From: Eubacterium sp. CAG:251 | Lineage (GTDB): Bacteria; Bacillota; Clostridia; Oscillospirales; Acutalibacteraceae | Direction: 5' to 3' | Assembly: GCA_000436835.1 (NCBI GenBank) | Contig: FR889135.1 | Location: forward strand, 1 to 64,000 | DNA: 64,000 nt | Part shown: positions 57,971 through 64,000 of the stretch, one piece after another | Layout: the number at the start of each line of letters is the position of its first letter | Position numbering within the stretch: the stretch's first letter is position 1 | The notes under the pieces: model-generated | Told to the model about the DNA's origin: nothing | Seen by the model: the letters and a program-made list of their open reading frames with translations, nothing else | Database searches by the model: none | Made by a program: the position numbers and the translations under genes

Positions 57971-58522
57971 TTATGCCGCAACCGTAAGCTTAGCTATGCT
58001 GCGACCCTGTAGCCATAATTTTTGATAGACTTTCTTGCATTTTTCAAATTTTTTAAATGTTTTTATTGCTTCACATTCATTGCAATATACTTTCCAACAA
58101 CCTGAGCATTTGCTGTTTTTGCCTGCATTTTCAATAAAGCCTTTAACATCGGCGAGTGGGTAGCCGAGAAAAATTCCGATTTCGTGAGGAAATGAGTCGC
58201 TGCTTTTGAGCCTTGATTTAAGTCTTTTTATGCAACAATCAACGTCGATGCTTTTGTAGCCGTAATCAGCCAAAAAATCTTTTACTCCGCTTTGGTTTAA
58301 ATCGTTTTGGAGCCTGCTTTTTCTGAATGCGTAAACAAGAGCACTTTTGTCACTCTTTTTTAAAATTATCAGCTCAACGCCTTTGTTATTTAATTTGTCG
58401 TTTGTTTTATTTATTGAACTTTCAAGCTGTGTCATACTTTCAAACGGAATGTTCATTAAATTTGCCGTTTTAAGGCTTGCAAGCGTCGGAGAGCAATGAC
58501 CGATTAAGTATTTTTCTATCAT
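57971..58522 (-). CDS. DUF3793 family protein
   Basis: This 183-aa protein matches the DUF3793 pattern: an N-terminal CSPTLASLKTANLMN-type segment (about 10-24), LVYAFRKSRLQNDL (about 61), FPHEIGIFLGYPLADVKGFIENAG (about 110-133) and SGCWKVYCNECEAIKTFKKFEKCKKVY (about 139-166), rich in Cys. Function is unknown. In many gut Firmicutes it sits near iron- or haem-related genes; here it lies between a DtxR-like regulator and a flavodoxin, with 20-25 nt gaps. Confidence 0.85.
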   Translation of the reverse strand: MIEKYLIGHCSPTLASLKTANLMNIPFESMTQLESSINKTNDKLNNKGVELIILKKSDKSALVYAFRKSRLQNDLNQSGVKDFLADYGYKSIDVDCCIKRLKSRLKSSDSFPHEIGIFLGYPLADVKGFIENAGKNSKCSGCWKVYCNECEAIKTFKKFEKCKKVYQKLWLQGRSIAKLTVAA

Positions 58523-58542
58523 TATTTGAACTGCTTTCTGAA

Positions 58543-58935
58543 TTATACGTTTTTGCTTTTTAATTCTTCGCTGTGTTTTGCAACAAATGATTTTATTGCA
58601 TCAAATGTTGTTTTTGACACAACATGTTCTATTTTGCATGCATCTCTTGCCGCTATTTCTTTTGGCACACCGAGTTCAATGAAAAATTCGCTGAACATTA
58701 AGTGCTTTTCATATACGCTTTTTGCAAGTTCAAGCCCTGTTTCACTGAGCCTGATTTCGTGATTGTCGGTGATTTTTATAAACTTGTTTTCTTTTAAGTT
58801 TTTCATTGCGATTGATACGCTTGCCTTTGAAAGTTCAAGGTGATTTGCAATGTCAACACTTCTTACGTAACCGTTTTTTTCCTGCAAAACAAGGATTGCT
58901 TCCAAATAATCCTCAACAGATTCGCTTACTACCAT
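58543..58935 (-). CDS. DtxR/MntR-family metal-dependent regulator
   Basis: This 130-aa repressor has an N-terminal winged helix (SVEDYLEAILVLQEKNGYVRSVDIANHLELSKASVSIAMKNL, about 5-46) and a dimerisation/metal domain (about 65-125) with KHLMFSEFFIELGVPKEIAARDACKIEHVVS. Metal-ligand candidates are the Glu/Cys/His in DACKIEHV and His in KHLMF. The C-terminal SH3-like domain of full DtxR is absent, as in MntR-type proteins. ATG 58935 follows GGGAGG; an upstream ATG is less well placed. It probably autoregulates its operon through the palindromes in the leader. Confidence 0.9.
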   Translation of the reverse strand: MVVSESVEDYLEAILVLQEKNGYVRSVDIANHLELSKASVSIAMKNLKENKFIKITDNHEIRLSETGLELAKSVYEKHLMFSEFFIELGVPKEIAARDACKIEHVVSKTTFDAIKSFVAKHSEELKSKNV

Positions 58936-58978
58936 ATCCTTTATCCTCCCGATATTCAAATTGACAGTTATAAGCAAG

Positions 58979-59099
58979 AAGTTAGAACTGACTAACTTAG
59001 CATTTAAAATAAAGACGACTTAAAGTCGCCGTTTTATATTTGTATTAGTTAGCATAAACTAACTATTGTTAGTTTATCATAATTAATTCGTTTTGTCAA
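58979..59099 (-). promoter_or_regulatory. Promoter and three palindromic operators of the DtxR-like operon
   Basis: On the minus strand: TTGACA (59099-59094), 17-bp spacer, TAAACT (59076-59071). Palindromes lie over the -10/start (59056-59075, AAACTAAC/GTTAGTTT type), just downstream (59045-59062, TTAGTTAGCATAAACTAA on the plus strand) and in the leader (58979-58998, AAGTTAG/CTAACTT). The form matches the DtxR/IdeR box (TTAGGTTAGGCTAACCTAA) loosely. A GGCGAC/GTCGTC hairpin with a T run (59030-59014) is also present. Confidence 0.75.
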
Positions 59100-59117
59100 C
59101 CGTTAAATCAAAAAAAT

Positions 59118-59142
59118 AAGCACGAGCATTTCTGCTCGTGCT
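59118..59142 (-). terminator. Terminator after gdhA
   Basis: AAGCACGAGCA/TGCTCGTGCTT arms, followed on the minus strand by ATTTTTTT. Confidence 0.88.
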
Positions 59143-59167
59143 TAAATGTTGATATTATCTGTCGGGG

Positions 59168-59263
59168 CCCCCGAAAAGCGTAAGCTTTTTGGGGAAGAGG
59201 AGAATGAAACGTAGTACTTATTATGAATTTCGCAGAAATTTATTCAAGTACGTAGTTTCATTC
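59168..59263. repeat. Two stacked inverted repeats downstream of gdhA
   Basis: CCCCGAAAAGC/GCTTTTTGGGG (about 59169-59194) is followed by an 18-bp inverted repeat (59202-59219 with 59246-59263, mismatched only in the middle) enclosing AATTTC/GAAATT. The CATTCGACGT end also occurs at about 27429-27439. No gene is present. These may be repeat elements. Confidence 0.55.
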
Positions 59264-59271
59264 GACGTGTA

Positions 59272-60603
59272 TTAAACAATACCCTGTGCCATCATTGCAT
59301 CTGCAACCTTCATAAAGCCTGCAATGTTGGCGCCTGCAACGAAATTATCCTTAGCGTCAAACTGCTCGCAAGCTTCTTTCATATGATAATAAATGTTAAT
59401 CATAATTCCCTTAAGCTTAGCATCAACTTCGTCAAATGTCCAGCTTGAACGAATTGAGTTTTGACCCATTTCAAGCGCAGATGTAGCAACACCGCCTGCA
59501 TTTGAAGCCTTGCCAGGAAGGAAAAGAATATCTCTGTCAAGGAAAACTTCTGTAGCTTCCGCATTAGTAGGCATATTAGCGCCTTCACATACTGCATAAC
59601 AGCCTGAATCTGCAAGTCTTTGAGCTTCAACCTTGTTGATTTCGTTTTGAGTAGCGCAAGGAAGTGCAACGTCACAAATAACGTTATCCCAAACTGAACC
59701 CTCACCGTATGTTGCGTCAGGATGGTAGTTGAGATATTCTTTAATTCTCTTTCTTTCAACTTCCTTAATCTGTTTAACTGCGTCAACATCAATGCCGTTT
59801 TCATCAATGATATAGCCTGATGAATCGGAGCAGGAAATAACCTTAGCGCCAAGCTGTTCAGCTTTTTCGATTGCATAAATAGCAACGTTACCTGAGCCTG
59901 AAACTGCGATTCTTGCGTCCTGAATATTCTTGCCGTGGTCTTTAAGAAGTTCCTCGGTGATATAAACAAGACCGTAGCCTGTAGCCTCTGTTCTTGCAAG
60001 AGAGCCGCCAAAGCTTAAACCTTTACCTGTAAGTACGCCCTCACTTCTGTTTGTAAGTTTCTTATATTGACCGTAGAGATATCCAACCTCACGTGCACCT
60101 GTACCGATGTCGCCGGCAGGAACGTCCTCGTCAGCGCCGACATACTTATAAAGCTCATTCATAAAAGCTTGGCAGAAACGCATAATTTCCATATCGCTCT
60201 TGCCCTTAGGGTCAAAGTCTGAACCGCCCTTAGCGCCGCCGATAGGAAGACCTGTAAGGCTGTTTTTGAAAATCTGCTCGAAGCCTAAGAACTTAATGAT
60301 TGAAAGGTTTACGCTTGGGTGAAGTCTTAAGCCGCCCTTGTAAGGACCGATAGCTGAATTAAACTGAACACGATATCCACGGTTAACATGAACCTCGCCG
60401 TTGTCGTCAACCCAAGGAATACGGAACATAATTGTTCTTTCAGGCTCAACAAGTCTTTCCAAAAGTCCTGCCTTTTCATATCTCGGGTCTGTGTCAACTA
60501 CAGGTGAAAGTGACTCAAGCACTTCTGTAGCAGCCTGAATAAACTCAGGTTGATAAGGATTGTTTTTCTTTAACTCTTCGAGTACCCTCTCTGAATACTT
60601 CAT
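59272..60603 (-). CDS. gdhA: NADP-type glutamate dehydrogenase
   Basis: This 443-aa hexameric enzyme interconverts glutamate and 2-oxoglutarate plus ammonia. Motifs are GGLRLHPSV (about 87), the catalytic Lys context LPIGGAKGGSDFDPKGKSD (about 113-131), DVPAGDIGTGAREVGYL (about 155) and the NAD(P) site SGSGNVAIYAIEKAE (about 233). Length and the N-terminal part fit the bacterial biosynthetic type. ATG 60603 is chosen for GGAGG spacing over the upstream in-frame ATG. The leader carries a terminator (see finding). Confidence 0.96.
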   Translation of the reverse strand: MKYSERVLEELKKNNPYQPEFIQAATEVLESLSPVVDTDPRYEKAGLLERLVEPERTIMFRIPWVDDNGEVHVNRGYRVQFNSAIGPYKGGLRLHPSVNLSIIKFLGFEQIFKNSLTGLPIGGAKGGSDFDPKGKSDMEIMRFCQAFMNELYKYVGADEDVPAGDIGTGAREVGYLYGQYKKLTNRSEGVLTGKGLSFGGSLARTEATGYGLVYITEELLKDHGKNIQDARIAVSGSGNVAIYAIEKAEQLGAKVISCSDSSGYIIDENGIDVDAVKQIKEVERKRIKEYLNYHPDATYGEGSVWDNVICDVALPCATQNEINKVEAQRLADSGCYAVCEGANMPTNAEATEVFLDRDILFLPGKASNAGGVATSALEMGQNSIRSSWTFDEVDAKLKGIMINIYYHMKEACEQFDAKDNFVAGANIAGFMKVADAMMAQGIV

Positions 60604-60637
60604 TACTAAAACCTCCATAGTTTTAATATTTTTTATG

Positions 60638-60704
60638 AAAAAAACAGAGCGTAATATCAGTAATCTGTATTAAACTCTGCACAACAGCGTCGCCTTTGAC
60701 GCTG
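60638..60704 (-). promoter_or_regulatory. gdhA leader with 5' hairpin and terminator
   Basis: On the minus strand, the leader begins with CAGCGTC/GACGCTG (60704-60685). Then CAGAG (60679-60675) pairs with CTCTG (60649-60645), with an inner AATACAG/CTGATATT stem, and seven T follow. The terminator lies about 35 nt before the gdhA start, the layout of a transcription-attenuation leader. I recognise no known riboswitch. Confidence 0.6.
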
Positions 60705-60709
60705 AAGCT

Positions 60710-60738
60710 ATTATAGCAGTTACGGGACACGTTGTCAA
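60710..60738 (-). promoter_or_regulatory. Promoter of gdhA
   Basis: On the minus strand: TTGACA (60738-60733), 17-bp spacer, TATAAT (60715-60710): perfect consensus. Confidence 0.85.
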
Positions 60739-60845
60739 TTATCAATGAATGGATATACATAAAATTAACAAATTATTCTAATTATTTAGCATAATAATGC
60801 TCCATACGCTTATATCACGTTATAATTATACAAAACATACATTTG

Positions 60846-62048
60846 TCAATTATTTGCTTTATCAAAAAATATTGTGATTATACAGAGATTGTCGTTATTT
60901 GAATATTTTATGTTTTTAACATCAATATTCTTATTTTTTAAACTCATTACGCTTAAAATATAGTATATTTGTCCTTGTTTGAAAAGCTCGTTGTTTGCAT
61001 CGATATATGCGCTCTTGTTTGTAAATTTAAGTTCTACATAGTATTTCCCGTTTTCAACGCAGGATTTTAAGGCTTTTTTTATGTCTGCTCTGCTGTAAGA
61101 GGAGAAAAGGAGATTATTTTTTACAAAATAATTATCTTTGTTTGCCGTACATTTCGGCAAAATGTCTTTGTGATTAATAGTATGCGTTTTTTCAATTTCA
61201 CTTTCGCTCAAACAAAAGTAAGAATGGCTTATATATTCTTTGTTGTTTTCATCAAAACAGTCGCCCCACGTAGGGTCTGTATAGTAATAACTGCCGCCGC
61301 ATTCCTGAATTACCCAAGCATGGGACCTTCTGCCCTGCGGCGTTGTTGCTTTTCCGCTGACAACGGCGCAGTTTATTCCGGAAAGCTGAAGAAGATATTG
61401 ATATGCTTTTGCATATCCTGTGCAGGTGCATTTGCCCATAGTGAACACGCCCACAAGAGAGGAAGCCCAAGGCATATTATCCAAATTGTCTATCGCCTCA
61501 TTGGCATAAGACGTGTTCGTTATTAAATATTCATATAAATAAAGAGATTTTTCATAGTCGCTCATATTGCTGTTCAAATTTTGAACAATCGAGTCGGTTT
61601 TGCTTTTGATTTGCTCGCTCAGCTTCGCAATTTCGTTTGAATTATAACTGCTTTTAAGCGTTACAACTTTCGATGTGTCAATTGAGAATGCGCCGTTGAG
61701 CCAAAAAAGCTCAGGGTGCTCGTTATAAACAAACATAGCTATTTCAAGTATTCTCTCTTCGTCGATATTTGAACGGATTTTAATTTGCGTTTTCTGATTT
61801 TTTGCACGTGCATAGATTTTGTCGTAAATTCGTTTTTCTTCATCGTTTAAGCTCGAATAATAAAATCCGCCGTCAGCATTGTATTTGTTGTCATCTATTT
61901 TCAATACCGAAGTGCTTTGCTTATTTTCAATAAGATTAATAATGCTTTCAACATTGAAAACGTCTGAGCCGAAATAATAACTGCTTGCCACAAAGCCGAG
62001 CATTACCACAAACAAAAACAATAAAAAGCTTTTAATATTTTTTTTCAT
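60846..62048 (-). CDS. Transglutaminase-like exported protein
   Basis: This 400-aa protein has an N-terminal signal anchor (about 6-24) and a transglutaminase-core domain (about 170-290) with the catalytic triad KCTCTGYAKAY (Cys209), RRSHAWV (His243) and YTDPTWGD (Asp258). The upstream part (about 55-150) is alpha/beta and charged; the C-terminal ~100 residues are unassigned. Bacterial members are proteases or envelope-modifying enzymes rather than true cross-linkers. ATG 62048 has GGTGA upstream; an earlier ATG at 62108 would add a charged stretch in front of the signal. Confidence 0.85.
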   Translation of the reverse strand: MKKNIKSFLLFLFVVMLGFVASSYYFGSDVFNVESIINLIENKQSTSVLKIDDNKYNADGGFYYSSLNDEEKRIYDKIYARAKNQKTQIKIRSNIDEERILEIAMFVYNEHPELFWLNGAFSIDTSKVVTLKSSYNSNEIAKLSEQIKSKTDSIVQNLNSNMSDYEKSLYLYEYLITNTSYANEAIDNLDNMPWASSLVGVFTMGKCTCTGYAKAYQYLLQLSGINCAVVSGKATTPQGRRSHAWVIQECGGSYYYTDPTWGDCFDENNKEYISHSYFCLSESEIEKTHTINHKDILPKCTANKDNYFVKNNLLFSSYSRADIKKALKSCVENGKYYVELKFTNKSAYIDANNELFKQGQIYYILSVMSLKNKNIDVKNIKYSNNDNLCIITIFFDKANN

Positions 62049-62116
62049 AATTTTCACCGCATTTATATTTGACTTTAGTATAACACATTTTTTGTACTTT
62101 TTAAGCATAAAAATAT

Positions 62117-62386
62117 ATGATGATGAAATTTATAAAAAAAATTATAAGAATTTTCAAAATGAAAAAGAAAATCGATAAGCTTTTTGAAATTATAACAAAG
62201 AGAGTTGATTTTGTTAATTTAACTATTAAAGTGAAGTTTTTCAAAGGCTTTGAAATTTATAACAATAATGACAGGATTGCATTTTTAACATTTGAGGATA
62301 CCCATGTACTTTTGATGCTTGGCACACAATTTTTTTGCTCAATTGTTTATTCTCTTTGTGTAAAATACAGTATAGAAAAAATTTGA
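62117..62386 (+). CDS. Doubtful 89-aa reading frame
   Basis: The frame from ATG 62117 to 62386 encodes a Lys/Ile/Phe-rich protein with no recognised motif. There is no ribosome binding site in front of the ATG-ATG-ATG start, base composition is as AT-rich as intergenic DNA, and it overlaps the divergent promoter area of the transglutaminase gene. It is recorded because nothing else explains this segment. It is probably not a gene. Confidence 0.2.
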   Translation: MMMKFIKKIIRIFKMKKKIDKLFEIITKRVDFVNLTIKVKFFKGFEIYNNNDRIAFLTFEDTHVLLMLGTQFFCSIVYSLCVKYSIEKI

Positions 62387-62392
62387 ACTACG

Positions 62393-62401
62393 TGTTATAA
62401 T
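62393..62401 (+). promoter_or_regulatory. Extended -10 promoter of the HAD gene
   Basis: TGTTATAAT (62393-62401) is an extended -10 element without a good -35 box. Confidence 0.45.
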
Positions 62402-62447
62402 TTAGAATATAACTTATATAATATAATTATTTTGGAGGACAGGCTGA

Positions 62448-63266
62448 ATGATTAAGCTTATTGCGACCGACCTTGACGGAACTCTTATGGCGCCGGACCA
62501 TTTGACGGTGACTGACAGAACATATAATGCGCTCAAAACGGCACACGATAAAGGAATAAAAATTGCCGTTGCTACAGGCAGACCTATGACACTTATCGAC
62601 AATGTTATCAGTCAAGTGCCGTTCGTTGATTATATTATTTATTCAAACGGCTCTTGCGTATTTGACAGAAATGTTAAGAAAATAATTCATGCAGACCTTA
62701 TTGAGGACAAGCTTGCAAGAGAGATTGTTGAATATTTTTTGACTCAAAATGTGTTTTTTGAAATTTATATAAACGGCAAAAGCTGTTACCAACTCGGAAC
62801 AGAAAAGCTGTTTCAAAATATGGGCTTGCCGCAAAAATTTCTTGATGAGGTGGCTCAAACTATGGACGGCTACGACTCGCTTATTGATTTTATGAAAAAT
62901 GACGGCAAGGGAATGGAAAAAATCACCTTTTACGGCATTTATGATGAAAAGTATGAGAATGTAAAGAAAAAGCTTGAGGAATATGGGCTTGACGTTTGCT
63001 CAAGCCTTCCGGGTACTGCTGAGGCAACGTCTAAGACTGCAAATAAAGGAAGCGCACTTCTCGGAATATGCGAAAATATAGGCATCGGCGCAGACGAGGT
63101 TATGAGCTTTGGCGATGCGGGAAATGATTGCCCTATGCTTGATTTTGCAAAATATTCGTTTGCTATGGAAAACGGGAGTGATGAATGTAAAGCACACGCT
63201 AAGTTTGTGACAAAATCAAACGCTGAAGACGGGGTTGCCGTTGCAGTGGAAAAATATGCTTTGTAA
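62448..63266 (+). CDS. HAD-family (Cof-type) phosphatase
   Basis: This 272-aa hydrolase of HAD subfamily IIB has motif I ATDLDGTL (Asp nucleophile near residue 7), motif II VATGRP (about 45), a C2-type cap (about 85-185), motif III Lys in SKTANKGSALLG (about 196), and motif IV GDAGNDCPML (about 224). Relatives (YidA, Cof, YbiV) dephosphorylate sugar phosphates, flavins or PLP. ATG 62448 follows TTGGAGGA. The substrate is unknown. Confidence 0.92.
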   Translation: MIKLIATDLDGTLMAPDHLTVTDRTYNALKTAHDKGIKIAVATGRPMTLIDNVISQVPFVDYIIYSNGSCVFDRNVKKIIHADLIEDKLAREIVEYFLTQNVFFEIYINGKSCYQLGTEKLFQNMGLPQKFLDEVAQTMDGYDSLIDFMKNDGKGMEKITFYGIYDEKYENVKKKLEEYGLDVCSSLPGTAEATSKTANKGSALLGICENIGIGADEVMSFGDAGNDCPMLDFAKYSFAMENGSDECKAHAKFVTKSNAEDGVAVAVEKYAL

Positions 63267-63320
63267 AGTTAGAATTATCTTACAATATATTAAATAAATG
63301 TTTAATTTTAACTATATGGC

Positions 63321-63370
63321 TTGAAACAAGCGCTTTTATACTGTATTATAATATTGTTTAATTATTAAAC
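63321..63370 (+). promoter_or_regulatory. Promoter of the NuoE/HndB operon with Rex-like palindrome
   Basis: TTGAAA (63321-63326), 17-bp spacer, TATTAT (63344-63349). The perfect palindrome GTTTAATTATTAAAC (63356-63370) covers the start site. It is similar to, but not identical with, the Rex site TTGTTAA-N4-TTAACAA. Confidence 0.6.
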
Positions 63371-63422
63371 TGAGGAATTTGTCGGTATTTGCCGGCGTAT
63401 ATTAACTTATGGAGGTGTTTTT

Positions 63423-63896
63423 GTGGAGCAGAAGATTGACCTCAAGCAAATAGAGGGAGTTCTTGATGAACTTGCTAAGGTTAAAGGTTCTCTGATTACC
63501 ATATTACAAAAAACTCAGGACATCTACGGTTATTTACCAAAAGATGCTATTATTTACATAAGCGAAAGGACAGGCATTGCCGAGAGCGAGATTATGGGTG
63601 TTGCAACATTTTATACCCAATTTCGTCTTACTCCTGTAGGAAAGTATCTTATTATGCTTTGCCAAGGTACTGCCTGCCATGTTAATTCAAGTGAACTTAT
63701 TTTGCAGACAATTAAGGATGAACTTGGAATTGAGGACGGCGAAACTACCGAGGACGGTCTGTTCTCGCTTAAGTGCGTTGCCTGCCTCGGCTGTTGCTCT
63801 CTTTCACCGGTTATGATGATTAATGAGAGTACATACGGCTCACTCACTCCTGAAAAGACCAAGAAAATACTTAAGGAATTGAGGGAGGCAGAATGA
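63423..63896 (+). CDS. NuoE/HndA-like [2Fe-2S] thioredoxin-fold subunit
   Basis: This 157-aa subunit of a bifurcating hydrogenase or NADH-oxidoreductase complex has an N-terminal helical bundle (about 1-75) and a thioredoxin-like [2Fe-2S] domain with cluster ligands in LCQGTACHV (Cys pair, about 80-86) and CVACLGCCSLSP (about 118-129). GTG 63423 follows GGAGGTG. It is followed immediately by an HndB-like gene, so the cluster is probably an HndABCD or HydABC-type complex rather than respiratory complex I. Confidence 0.9.
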   Translation: MEQKIDLKQIEGVLDELAKVKGSLITILQKTQDIYGYLPKDAIIYISERTGIAESEIMGVATFYTQFRLTPVGKYLIMLCQGTACHVNSSELILQTIKDELGIEDGETTEDGLFSLKCVACLGCCSLSPVMMINESTYGSLTPEKTKKILKELREAE

Positions 63897-64000
63897 TGAA
63901 AATTGTTGTAGGTGAAGGTTCTTGCGGTATTGCCGCAGGAGCAGAAAAGGTTAGGCAGGCGCTTTTAAAGCAGGATTTAAACGGCGCCAAGCTTACTATT
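63896..64000 (+). CDS. HndB-like thioredoxin-fold [2Fe-2S] protein, 5' part only
   Basis: Only the first 35 codons are in the window; the gene continues past 64000. The sequence KIVVGEGSCGIAAGAEKVRQALL matches the start of HndB-type proteins (GxGxCGIAAGA). ATG 63896 is preceded by GGGAGG at 7-nt spacing; ATG 63893 in the same frame is an alternative. It overlaps or abuts the nuoE-like stop. The larger HndC/NuoF and hydrogenase genes would be expected next. Confidence 0.7.
   Translation, partial: MKIVVGEGSCGIAAGAEKVRQALLKQDLNGAKLTI

Noticed and set aside
59400..60011. 203-codon minus-strand frame within gdhA in another register
   Set aside because: It shares the strand of gdhA but is out of frame. 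Its Leu/Gln-rich translation is typical of a shifted-frame artefact.
1..64000. Prophage, insertion sequence, tRNA or rRNA genes
   Set aside because: No transposase, integrase, phage structural gene, tRNA cloverleaf or rRNA-like sequence was recognised on reading both strands. Only non-autonomous repeat elements were seen.

Overview
The window looks like chromosomal DNA of a low-GC, strictly anaerobic Firmicute, most likely a gut Clostridia of the Ruminococcaceae/Oscillospiraceae type. The basis is AT-rich intergenic DNA, strong GGAGG ribosome binding sites, many TTGACA-17-TATAAT promoters, a class III (oxygen-sensitive) ribonucleotide reductase, Na+-pump decarboxylase subunits, glutamate dehydrogenase, the start of a hydrogenase-type NuoE/HndB cluster, and secreted enzymes carrying BspA-type leucine-rich repeats and dockerin-like calcium loops. 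The genus assignment is inference. I found no rRNA, tRNA, CRISPR array, prophage or intact insertion sequence.

Layout. 1-5.7 kb: a DUF2974 alpha/beta hydrolase, branched-chain aminotransferase, and a large secreted GH30 enzyme. 5.8-7.7 kb (minus): a YbaK - sirtuin - TrmO operon. 7.8-13.1 kb: aldo/keto reductase, greA-lysS (LysS with an unusual N-terminal DUF1508-like extension), a DUF3592 membrane protein, and an exported endonuclease/exonuclease/phosphatase-fold enzyme. 13.1-14.3 kb: accessory intergenic DNA with a compound palindromic repeat, a GNAT acetyltransferase and a self-contained ~180-nt transcription unit that encodes a 30-aa peptide and folds strongly. 14.3-18.3 kb: ilvD followed by a pseudo-sortase, a four-TM protein and a TagH-like ATPase. 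18.5-21.4 kb: a subtilisin-LRR protein. 21.4-23.4 kb: a 44-aa membrane peptide (minus) and oadG-oadB. 23.5-27.3 kb: pcrA and an exported polysaccharide deacetylase. 27.3-27.7 kb: a cluster of strong hairpins. 27.7-32.3 kb (minus): a polar amino-acid ABC transporter whose binding protein appears circularly permuted, iolB, and a CHAP hydrolase with a Lys/Thr linker. 32.5-42.2 kb: a serine hydrolase, a two-component system and a two-permease/one-ATPase export system whose two promoters carry the same tandem operator. 42.3-51.3 kb (minus): a GtrII-like membrane protein, a CdaR-type regulator, and a cell-wall operon (FHA - RodA/FtsW - PBP - HflX - DUF4830 - RsuA). 51.5-53.5 kb: an XRE regulator with a DUF4097 protein, then a 279-bp MITE-like element. 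53.5-57.5 kb: nrdD-nrdG-MFS. 57.5-59.1 kb (minus): an iron-regulator operon (DtxR-like - DUF3793 - flavodoxin) behind three palindromic operators. 59.3-62.0 kb (minus): gdhA with a terminator-bearing leader and a transglutaminase-like protein. 62.1-64 kb: HAD phosphatase and NuoE-HndB.

The most unusual items are the apparently permuted solute-binding protein, the DUF1508-LysS fusion, the catalytically dead sortase-fold protein linked to a TagH-like ATPase, the small structured peptide-coding RNA at about 14.0-14.16 kb, and the dispersed palindromic elements. All calls come from reading the sequence. No database search was run.
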